A DNA stretch of 64,000 nt from Microbacterium sp. Se63.02b (GTDB taxonomy: Bacteria; Actinomycetota; Actinomycetes; Actinomycetales; Microbacteriaceae), in assembly GCF_014171575.1 (NCBI RefSeq), contig NZ_CP050453.1, forward strand, positions 3,534,001-3,598,000, read 5' to 3'. Made by a program: the position numbers and the translations under genes. The notes beneath the pieces are model-generated. The model was not told the DNA's origin. It ran no database searches and was given only the letters and a program-made list of their open reading frames with translations. Of this stretch, positions 54,765 through 62,250 are shown in pieces (the stretch's first letter is position 1; each line of letters opens with the position of its first letter).

Positions 54765-56359
54765 TCCCCGAACACGACGTCATCATCGTCGGCGCCGGCT
54801 TCGCCGGCCTGTACTCCACCATCCACGCCGCGGCGGCGGGCCTCGACATCCTCGGCATCGAGGCGGGCGACGACGTGGGCGGCACCTGGTATTGGAACCG
54901 CTACCCCGGTGCACGCTGCGACGTCGAGAGCATCGACTACTCGTTCTCGTTCGACGACGACCTGCAGCGTGAGTGGCGGTGGAGCGAGCGCTATGCGACG
55001 CAGCCCGAGATCCTGCGCTATCTGAACCACGTCGCCGACCGTTTCGACGTCCGCCGGCACTACCGGTTCGGGGAGCGCCTGTCGGCGGCGTCCTGGAACG
55101 AGCCGGAGCAACGATGGGACGTGCGCACCGAATCCGGGTTCGAGGCGTCGGCACGCTGGCTGGTCATGGCCACCGGAGGACTGTCGAAGCCGCAGCTGCC
55201 CGACCTCGCCGGCCGCGACACGTTCACGGGCACCGTGCTCCAGACGTCGGCATGGCCCGAGGACCCCGTCGACCTGAGCGGCAGGCGTGTCGCCGTGATC
55301 GGCACCGGGTCCTCCGGCGTGCAGACCATCCCGCTGATCGCCCGCGAGGCCGCGGAGCTCACGGTGTACCAGCGCAGCGCCAACTACAGCGTCCCGGCGT
55401 TCAACCGGATGCTGGACGACGAGGAATGGCAGCGCCAGCAGAAGGAGCTCCCGCGGCGACGCGAACTGTCCTGGAGCGGGGCAGCCGGCTCCCCCTGGAC
55501 GAGCCACCCCACACCCTTCGCGGAGGCCGACGAGCAGGAGCGTGCCGAGGTGTTCGAGGAGAGCTGGACGCGCGGCGGCGTGCTCTTCGCCAAGGCCTTC
55601 CAGGGGTTGACCGTCGATCCGGTGATCAACGATGCGGCCCGCGTCTTCTTCGAGCAGAAGCTCGCGGAGCGGGTACCCGATCCGCAGACGCGAGCCACGC
55701 TGACCCCGCAGGACCATCCCGTCGGCACGAAGCGCATCTGCACCGACACGGGGTACTACGAGACGTTCAACGAACCGCACGTCGAGCTGGTCGACCTGCG
55801 ACGAGAACCCCTCGCAGAGGTCACTCCCTCCGGGATCCGCACCGCCGAACGCCACCGCGAACACGACGTGATCGTTTACGCCACGGGGTTCGACGCCATG
55901 ACCGGAGCACTCACCGCGATCGACATCCGCGGTCGCGACGGACTCTCGCTGCGCGCGGAGTGGGCGGGCTTCCCCTCGACCTATCTCGGCGTCGCCCTGC
56001 CCGGCTTCCCGAACCTGCTCGTGCTCAACGGGCCCGGCAGCCCCAGCGTGCTGTCGAACATGGCGCTCACCTCGGAGCAGCAGGGCGACTACGCGCTGCG
56101 GATCATCGCGCACTGCCGCGCCAACGGATACACGTCGATCGAGGCGCGCGCCGATGCGGCGGCGGCCTGGACGGCGCATTCGCTCGAGCTCGCCGACCGC
56201 ACCCTGTTCGGCGCAGCGCCGTCGTGGTACACGGGCGCGAACATCGCGGGGAAGGCCAGGGGTTTCCTGCCCTACATCGGCGGCTTCAAGAACTACATCG
56301 ACCACTGCGAAGAGATCGCGGCGGCGGACTACCGGGGGTTCGTGCTGTCGTCCCGATGA
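54761..56359 (+). CDS. Baeyer-Villiger monooxygenase (type I) with His-to-Gln fingerprint change
   Basis: Intact 532-residue FAD/NADPH monooxygenase close in layout to phenylacetone/cyclohexanone monooxygenases. Two Rossmann motifs: GAGFAG (residues 11-16) and GTGSSG. A-T-G linkers and D-I-R-G-R-D-G follow. The fingerprint F-x-G-x-x-x-H-x-x-x-W-P reads F-T-G-T-V-L-Q-T-S-A-W-P: the conserved His is Gln161 (CAG at 55241-55243). It converts a ketone to an ester or lactone; a cyclic ketone of steroid or terpenoid origin is a reasonable guess. Coupled to the esterase upstream. Confidence 0.88.
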   Translation: MIPEHDVIIVGAGFAGLYSTIHAAAAGLDILGIEAGDDVGGTWYWNRYPGARCDVESIDYSFSFDDDLQREWRWSERYATQPEILRYLNHVADRFDVRRHYRFGERLSAASWNEPEQRWDVRTESGFEASARWLVMATGGLSKPQLPDLAGRDTFTGTVLQTSAWPEDPVDLSGRRVAVIGTGSSGVQTIPLIAREAAELTVYQRSANYSVPAFNRMLDDEEWQRQQKELPRRRELSWSGAAGSPWTSHPTPFAEADEQERAEVFEESWTRGGVLFAKAFQGLTVDPVINDAARVFFEQKLAERVPDPQTRATLTPQDHPVGTKRICTDTGYYETFNEPHVELVDLRREPLAEVTPSGIRTAERHREHDVIVYATGFDAMTGALTAIDIRGRDGLSLRAEWAGFPSTYLGVALPGFPNLLVLNGPGSPSVLSNMALTSEQQGDYALRIIAHCRANGYTSIEARADAAAAWTAHSLELADRTLFGAAPSWYTGANIAGKARGFLPYIGGFKNYIDHCEEIAAADYRGFVLSSR

Positions 56360-56415
56360 CGCGGCGTGGCGAGGCGGGGCTGGTCTTCGCCGCGCAGCAC
56401 CACTAGAGTCAAACA

Positions 56416-56429
56416 AGCAAATGCTTGGG
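56416..56429. promoter_or_regulatory. KstR2-like operator 14
   Basis: AGCAAATGCTTGGG, just after TAGAGT (56404-56409), a plausible -10 box. It controls the SDR-SnoaL pair starting at 56444. Confidence 0.82.
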
Positions 56430-56443
56430 CAAAGGAGCGCGGG

Positions 56444-57187
56444 ATGGGTGCAGTCGACTTCGGATTCGCAGCAGGAGACACGGTGCTCATCACCGGCGCG
56501 GGCAGCGGCATCGGACGGGCGACGGCCCGACATGCCGCGGAGCTCGGTCTCGCGGTCAGCCTGTGGGACCTGAACCCCGCAGGGCTCGCGGAGACCGCGG
56601 ACGAGGTGCGAACGACAGCCGCCGCCGTGCACACCTGGGCAGCCGACGTCTCCGATGACGCCGCGGTCGACGCCGGCTTCACGGACGCCGTGCGCACGCT
56701 CGGACCGATCCGCTACCTGCACAACAACGCCGGGCCCGCCTCGAGCTCCGACATCCCCTTCGACCGGGCGCTGGAGATCTGCGTCGGGAGCGTGCGCCGC
56801 ATGACCGACACGTGGGCGGCCACCGGTCCGGGCGAGGGTGCGGCGATGGTCGCGACGACGTCGGTCGCGGGCAACCTCGTCGGCACGGACAACGCGTGGT
56901 ACTCGGCATCCAAGGCCGCGATCATGGGGTACATCCGCCACCTCGCCGCCCATCGCGCCACGGAGTTCCGCTCCAACGGCGTCGCACCCGGCATGACCGA
57001 CACCCCGCGCCTTGCGGGCTTCGCCGGCAGCGAGACAGGGCAGCGGGTACTCACCCGCATCCCACTGAAGCGCATGGCCACACCCGACGACATCGCCTGG
57101 GCGACGCTCTTCCTGCTCTCCCCGCTCGCCGGTTACATCAACGGCGTCTTCCTGCCGGTCGACGGCGGATGGACGGTGACGCAATGA
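56444..57187 (+). CDS. SDR-family oxidoreductase
   Basis: Intact 247-residue SDR with TGAGSGIG, NNAG and Y-S-A-S-K and a normal P-V-D-G-G-W end. ATG 56444 has AAAGGAG upstream. Co-transcribed with SnoaL protein 4 through an ATGA overlap. It may oxidise the alcohol released by the BVMO-esterase pair encoded just upstream, but it has its own operator. Confidence 0.86.
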   Translation: MGAVDFGFAAGDTVLITGAGSGIGRATARHAAELGLAVSLWDLNPAGLAETADEVRTTAAAVHTWAADVSDDAAVDAGFTDAVRTLGPIRYLHNNAGPASSSDIPFDRALEICVGSVRRMTDTWAATGPGEGAAMVATTSVAGNLVGTDNAWYSASKAAIMGYIRHLAAHRATEFRSNGVAPGMTDTPRLAGFAGSETGQRVLTRIPLKRMATPDDIAWATLFLLSPLAGYINGVFLPVDGGWTVTQ

Positions 57188-57621
57188 CCGAGGTCGACCT
57201 GCGGACCATCGGCGACCGCCAGGACATCGCGATCCTCCTCGCCCGCATCGCGCAGCTCGCCGACGCGGGAGACCCCGAGGAGTACATCGACTGCTTCACG
57301 GCGGATGCCGTCTGGGACCTCACCGATGCCACGGACCTCCCCATGGACGTGCAGAGCATCACAGGACGCGAGGCGCTCCTGGCCGGCGTGCACGACCGCA
57401 GGGCCGCGGGCATCCAGGGGCCGGGCAGTCACACCCGCCACGACGTGTCCAGCATCACGGTCGAGGTGCACGGCGACCGCGCGAGCGCCCGCTCCTACTT
57501 CCGCTACTACCGCAGCACAGACGGCATCCCGTCGCTCGCGGCGATGGGCGTCTATGCCGACACGTTCGTGCGCGGAGAGGCGGGGTGGCGGCTGCACCGT
57601 CGCACGATCACGCGGGGTTGA
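57184..57621 (+). CDS. SnoaL-like (NTF2-fold) protein 4
   Basis: Intact 145-residue SnoaL-like protein: D-R-Q-D-I-A-I-L-L-A-R-I-A-Q-L-A-D at the start, D-A-V-W-D-L and S-H-T-R-H-D as candidate catalytic positions, and W-R-L-H-R-R-T-I at the end. The ligand pocket family includes dehydratases and isomerases of steroids. Second gene behind operator 14. No frame breaks. Confidence 0.8.
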   Translation: MTEVDLRTIGDRQDIAILLARIAQLADAGDPEEYIDCFTADAVWDLTDATDLPMDVQSITGREALLAGVHDRRAAGIQGPGSHTRHDVSSITVEVHGDRASARSYFRYYRSTDGIPSLAAMGVYADTFVRGEAGWRLHRRTITRG

Positions 57622-57673
57622 GCGGTCCCCTCCTCATCGCCTCTTCCTCCTCGGAGGTCTCGCCAGCTAGACG

Positions 57674-57691
57674 CGGGGACATCGCTCCCCG
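57674..57691. terminator. Hairpin after the SDR-SnoaL pair
   Basis: CGGGGA-CATCGC-TCCCCG, a 6-bp stem and 6-base loop in the gap before the MFS gene. No T tract. Confidence 0.4.
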
Positions 57692-57699
57692 AGGGAACG

Positions 57700-59101
57700 G
57701 TGACAGTGAAGTCGGAACGAGAACGCCAGGAGCGCGTGGTGGTGGGACTCCTCGCCGCCTGCGGCATGCTGACGTCGCTGCAGTTCACCCTGATCGTCCC
57801 CCTCCTCCCCCTCATCCCCGCCCTGCTCGACACCACCGCCGCCGACGCCTCATGGCTCATCACCGTCACGCTCCTCGCCGGGGTGGTCGGCACCCCGGTC
57901 GTCACACGCCTCGCCGACATGCACGGTCGACGCCGCATGCTGCTGCTGTCGATGGGGCTGCTCGTGGCCGGCTCGGTCATCGCCGCCGTGATCCCCGGTT
58001 TCACCGCAGTGCTCGTCGGCCGCGCTCTGCAGGGTTTCGGCACCGCGGTCGTCCCGATCGGCATCGGCCTCCTGAGCGCACTCGTCTCGCGCCGCCGCGC
58101 CGTCCTCGGCATCGCGCTCATGAGCGGCACTCTCGGCATGGGGTCGGCGCTCGGACTCGTGCTCGCAGGCCCCTTGCTCGACGGAGGAGGGCTGCCGACC
58201 GTGTTCTGGTGCTCGGCGATCGTCGGCGCGGTGTTCTGCGCCCTGATCCGCTGGCGCATCCCGGAGGCTCCGGCGGGCGACTCCCGCGGGTTCGACGTCG
58301 TGGGAGCCGTGCTCCTCACCGTCGGCCTCACCTCGCTGCTGCTGGCGATCTCCCGCGGACAGTACTGGGGCTGGACCACTGCGCTCACCCTCGGATTCGC
58401 CGCTCTCGCCGTCGCGACCCTGGCGCTCTGGACGCTGTGGGAGCGACGACATCCCGCCCCGCTCATCGACGTGCGGACGGCCATGCGTGCCCCGATCCTG
58501 CCGATCAACGTCGCGTCGTTCTTCGCGACGTTCGGCATGTACGCGAATCACCTGCTGACGACCCAGGAAGCTCTCGCACCGCGATCCACCGGGTACGGCC
58601 TCGACGTCGCCACCGCGGCGGCCGGCATGTTCCTGCTGCCTTCGGCGCTGACCATGATCGTCCTCGCACCGCTCTCCGCGCGGGTGATCACCCGATTCGG
58701 CGGGCAGCGGGCCCTCCTTCTCGGGTCGGTGATGATGGCGCTCGCTTTCGTGTTCCGGGTGCTGTTCCACGGCGGTGCCGTGCCCGTGTTGATCGGCTCC
58801 GCTCTGGTCGGCGCCGGTGTCGCGTTCGCCTTCGCCGCGATGCCCTCTCATCACGGCCGCCGTCCCCGCCGACGAGGTCGCCACCGCGAACGGCGTGAAC
58901 TCCGTCATCCGCACCCTCTCCGGAGCCGTCGCAGCCGCCCTGTTCGGGTTCGTGATCGCGGCGCTGCCCTCCGAGGCCGATCCCGCGTTCCTCTCAGAGC
59001 AGGCCCTCCAGATCTCGCTCGGTTTCGCGGCGGCCTGCGGTGTCATCACCGCGCTGCTCGCGACATTCCTCCGCCGCCCGCACCCCCAGGAGCCCGCATG
59101 A
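57700..59101 (+). CDS. MFS transporter (DHA-type)
   Basis: Major facilitator of about 467 residues with 12-14 membrane segments; motif A is seen as [10 protein letters not shown]. The frame shifts near 58845 (one extra or two missing bases) after A-F-A-A-M-P. GTG 57700 or GTG 57706 may be the start. The stop overlaps the old yellow enzyme gene by ATGA, suggesting co-function, for instance export or uptake of the enone handled by that enzyme. No KstR2-like site precedes it. Confidence 0.8.
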
Positions 59102-60257
59102 CCCTCTTCTCGCCGCTGCACCTGCGCGACGTGACACTGCCGAATCGCATCGGGATCTCCCCCATGTGCATGTACGCCTCACAGGACGGGCAGGTCTCCG
59201 ACTTCCATGTCGCACACCTCGGCCGGTTCGCCCTGGGCGGGGCGGGACTGGTGATCGCCGAAGCGACGGCCGTGCACCCCCAGGCCGCATCTCCCCCTTC
59301 GACACGGGGCTCTGGAGCGACGAGCAGGTACCGGGATGGCGACGCGTCGCCGCCCTCGTCGCCGCGTCGGGATCGGTTCCGGGCGTGCAGCTCGGCCATG
59401 CCGGAAGGCGCGCGGCCGTGCGGGAGCCCTGGCGCGCAGGAGCCCCGCTCGACGAGACGGATGCCGCCGCGGGTTTCGCACCATGGCCCCTCGTGGCTCC
59501 CAGCGCCCTGTCGGCGGGGCCGGGTCACGCGATGCCCGCGGAACTCACAGCGCAGCAGATCGCCCGATCGGTGCAGGACTGGCACGACGCGGCCGCGCGT
59601 GCGGTCTCTGCGGGCTTCCGCTTCATCGAGCTGCACGGCGCGCACGGATACCTGCTGCACTCGTTCCTCTCCCCGGTGTCGAACCACCGCACCGACCGTT
59701 ACGGCGGCAGCGCCGAGAACCGCCTGCGGTATCCGCTCGAGGTCGTGACAGCCGTCCGCGATGCTCTCGGCGTCGGGATCCCCCTGTCGTTCCGGGTCTC
59801 CGCCGTCGACGGCGCCGAGGGCGGCTCCGGCATCGAGGAGACCGTCCACGTCGCCCGCCGTCTCGCCGCGGCCGGGGTCGACCTGATCGACACCTCATCC
59901 GGAGGCATCACCACCGACCGTTCCACCGACACCCGCATCCGCCGGGGCTTCGCGTTCCATGCCGACTTCTCCCGTCGGATCCGCGAGGAGGCCGGAGTCC
60001 CGACCGCGACCGTCGGCCTCGTCGTCGATGCAGAGCAGGCCGAACGGCTCCTCAACCACGGCGACGCCGACATGGTGCTGCTCGGGCGTCAGGCGCTCGA
60101 CGACCCGAACTGGCCGCACCACGCACGCATCGCCCTGGGTGACGACAGCCACGACTCCTGGGATGTGCGCTACGGCAGCGCGCTCGGCCCCCGCGCCCGC
60201 ACGCTCGCCCGCCTCACCGCAGCCGGCGAGACTCCCCTCACCCGCTTCGCCCCCTGA
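59098..60257 (+). CDS. Old yellow enzyme (NADPH dehydrogenase, YqjM type)
   Basis: FMN-dependent ene-reductase of about 386 residues. It has the YqjM-type Cys in S-P-M-C-M-Y, the substrate-binding [14 protein letters not shown] and the FMN-phosphate region L-G-R-Q-A-L. One base is missing near 59293. It reduces activated C=C bonds such as those of cyclic enones; relatives also reduce steroid enones. Coupled to the MFS gene. The 3' end overlaps the convergent SnoaL gene by 20 bases. Confidence 0.87.
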
Positions 60258-60722
60258 CCCCCCGCACCTCCGCGTCAGGGAGCGAGCAACTCCGCGCAGC
60301 GGCATCCCCTTCGAGCAGACGGTTCCGACGACGGTGCACACGCCACCCCTCACCCGTGCGACGAAGCTCCCACCTGTTCGCGCTGACCCGCTCGCCGACC
60401 CACCGCTCCCCTCGCGCAGCATCACGACCGAGTGCGTCACCGCCACCGCGCGGTCGCCGTCGATGTCGATGCGCGGCGCCGACACGATGTGCGCGCAGCC
60501 TCGACGCATGTACTCCCGGTGGGTGGGGATCGTCACGAGCGAGCGGATACCCTCGGCATCGAGCACCGTCTCGTCGAACTGGTAGGTGCCGTCCGACGCC
60601 CAGAGCGCCGCCACCGCATCGGCGTCTCCGGCATCGGCAGCCGGGCCGTACCGCGCGATGAGGTCCGCGATCTCCGCACGATCCTCGAGTGCGCGCAGCC
60701 GCCGCTCCAGGGCCTCGCTCAC
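60238..60722 (-). CDS. SnoaL-like (NTF2-fold) protein 5
   Basis: About 161 residues: L-E-R-R-L-R-A-L-E-D-R-A-E-I-A-D-L-I-A-R-Y, then D-G-T-Y-Q-F-D and H-I-V-S-A-P. One base is missing near 60415; the repaired part reads R-W-V-G-E-R-V-S-A-N-R-W-E. The GTG start overlaps the stop of the upstream unknown gene (GTGA). Closest in style to protein 3. Under operator 15. Confidence 0.76.
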
Positions 60723-61464
60723 CAGTCCTGCCAGGGGATGATCGTCTTCACCGGCGTCGCCAGCATCCGCTCCCCGTCGCCGGGAACCGGTCCTCCACCG
60801 CTCGGAGTGCCGGCGTGACCACCGCGGGATCGTCTTCGAGGTAGACGAGGCGGATCCTGATGCTCCCCGGCGCATCGGACGGCGTCTCGTCGAACGGCAG
60901 CGAGGAGTGGCGCTGCGGATGACTGTAGGAGAAGGTCCACGCCCCCGCCACGCCATCGACCTCGAGAAGTGCCGGGATGATCTCGCGGTCCTCGCGCTGG
61001 TGAGCGGCATGCGTCTCGGAGCTGTGCGGGTCGGCGAACCGGGTCGCGGTGAGGTGCACTCCGCGATTCGGCCGGTACGGCAGCACCTGTGCGTCGACCA
61101 GGGCGCGCGGCGCCGCGTACCCCTTCACGGGCCGGAAGAACGCCAGCAGCGGACGGTGGATGCCGGGGATCAGCGGACCACGTCCCCACTGGAAAGAGGC
61201 TTCGCCGAGCGCATCCCACGCGGCGACGGACTCCTCCACCGGATCACGGAACCAGTACATGGCGACGAAGTCGACCTCTCCCGCGAGGGAGCCGCTGCCG
61301 AGGTCCGCATACTCCGGTCGCACGTCCCACCGGTCACCCCAGGCGACACCGGGGAGGGCGAGGTTCTCCGGCCGATGGTCGAGCTGGTGCCAGCGGTTGT
61401 ACTCGCCATGCAGGGAGCGGTAGTCGAGGCGGACGAAGGAGAAGAAGGCGAGAGGCGCGAACAC
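60719..61464 (-). CDS. Unknown protein, possible EthD-like dimeric barrel
   Basis: About 248 residues; I cannot name the family. Two similar halves, each starting with a beta-strand and an N-R-W-H-Q-L-D-H-R-P or H-A-A-H-Q-R-E-D-R motif, suggest a duplicated ferredoxin-like (EthD/dimeric alpha-beta barrel) fold. EthD-like proteins accompany P450 or decarboxylation steps. One base is missing near 60775. GTG 61464 is preferred as start because an upstream TTG (61476) lies inside the operator. First gene of a two-gene operon with SnoaL protein 5. Confidence 0.65.
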
Positions 61465-61470
61465 ACCGCC

Positions 61471-61484
61471 AGTCAAGCGCTTGC
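61471..61484. promoter_or_regulatory. KstR2-like operator 15
   Basis: GTCAAGCGCTTGCT with a perfect CAAGCGCTTG core, 6 bases upstream of the unknown gene's likely start. It marks the right boundary of the regulon in this window. Confidence 0.85.
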
Positions 61485-61515
61485 TTGGTCACGTGTCAAC
61501 ACCGACGGCCGGCGT

Positions 61516-62148
61516 CTACGAGTCCCCCGACGGGGATGCAGCAGCGGGATCCACCGACGACGGCAGACTGAGCGACAGCACCAGACTCACGAAGCCGAGG
61601 CCGAAAGTCGCCACGAGAGCCCCGAGCACCCCCAATGCCACGAAGAGATCGGCCGTGTGGATCAACGCGGTGGGCGCCGCAGTTCCGACGACCTGAGGGA
61701 TGAACCACACCGCGACCTGGATTCCCAGCACCCACAGCGGCACGCGGTTCCACGGGGCCGGGACGACACGAGCGCGAGCGATGTGGGCCGAGACGACCAG
61801 CCCGGCTGCCAGCGCGACCAGGGGTGACACATAGTCCCAGGCAACCTCAGCGCGCGCCTCCGCCGGCGTGTCCGGACCGCCGAAGAGGCCCACCAGCGTG
61901 TCGACCGTCGGCCACACCGCCAGGACGGCCGACGCCACCAACGCCGACCGCCGACGTCCCACGATGCTCTCCCGACGACGGAGACCGAACGTCAGCGCGA
62001 GGACCGCCACTCCCCACAGCACCGCACCCAGAACCGCCAGCGCGGCCGCCGCTGCGGACGAGGCGATCGAGATCCGGACGACCTCGACGGCACCGCTCAT
62101 CGTGAATCCGACACCACCGATGAGCCCCGAGACACTGCGCAGTTCCAT
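61516..62148 (-). CDS. Multi-spanning membrane protein, unknown
   Basis: A 210-residue protein with about six hydrophobic segments, R-R-R-E-S and R-A-R-V-V-P-A-P-W loops, and no recognised domain. ATG 62148 is chosen because it begins just before the first membrane segment. Not preceded by an operator; probably outside the catabolic cluster. Confidence 0.65.
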   Translation of the reverse strand: MELRSVSGLIGGVGFTMSGAVEVVRISIASSAAAAALAVLGAVLWGVAVLALTFGLRRRESIVGRRRSALVASAVLAVWPTVDTLVGLFGGPDTPAEARAEVAWDYVSPLVALAAGLVVSAHIARARVVPAPWNRVPLWVLGIQVAVWFIPQVVGTAAPTALIHTADLFVALGVLGALVATFGLGFVSLVLSLSLPSSVDPAAASPSGDS

Positions 62149-62250
62149 GCATTCATTGTGTAACACGTCAGTCTGAACGCGAAAGGCGTGCTTCCCCGGC
62201 AGAGCCTTCATCCGGCGGGCGCGGGCAGGAGACACCCGCCCTGCCCGCCA

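Noticed and set aside
59098..60257. 2,4-dienoyl-CoA reductase (FadH) reading for the old yellow enzyme
   Set aside because: Too short for FadH; no FeS or FAD domain follows the barrel and the YqjM-type S-P-M-C-M-Y motif is present.
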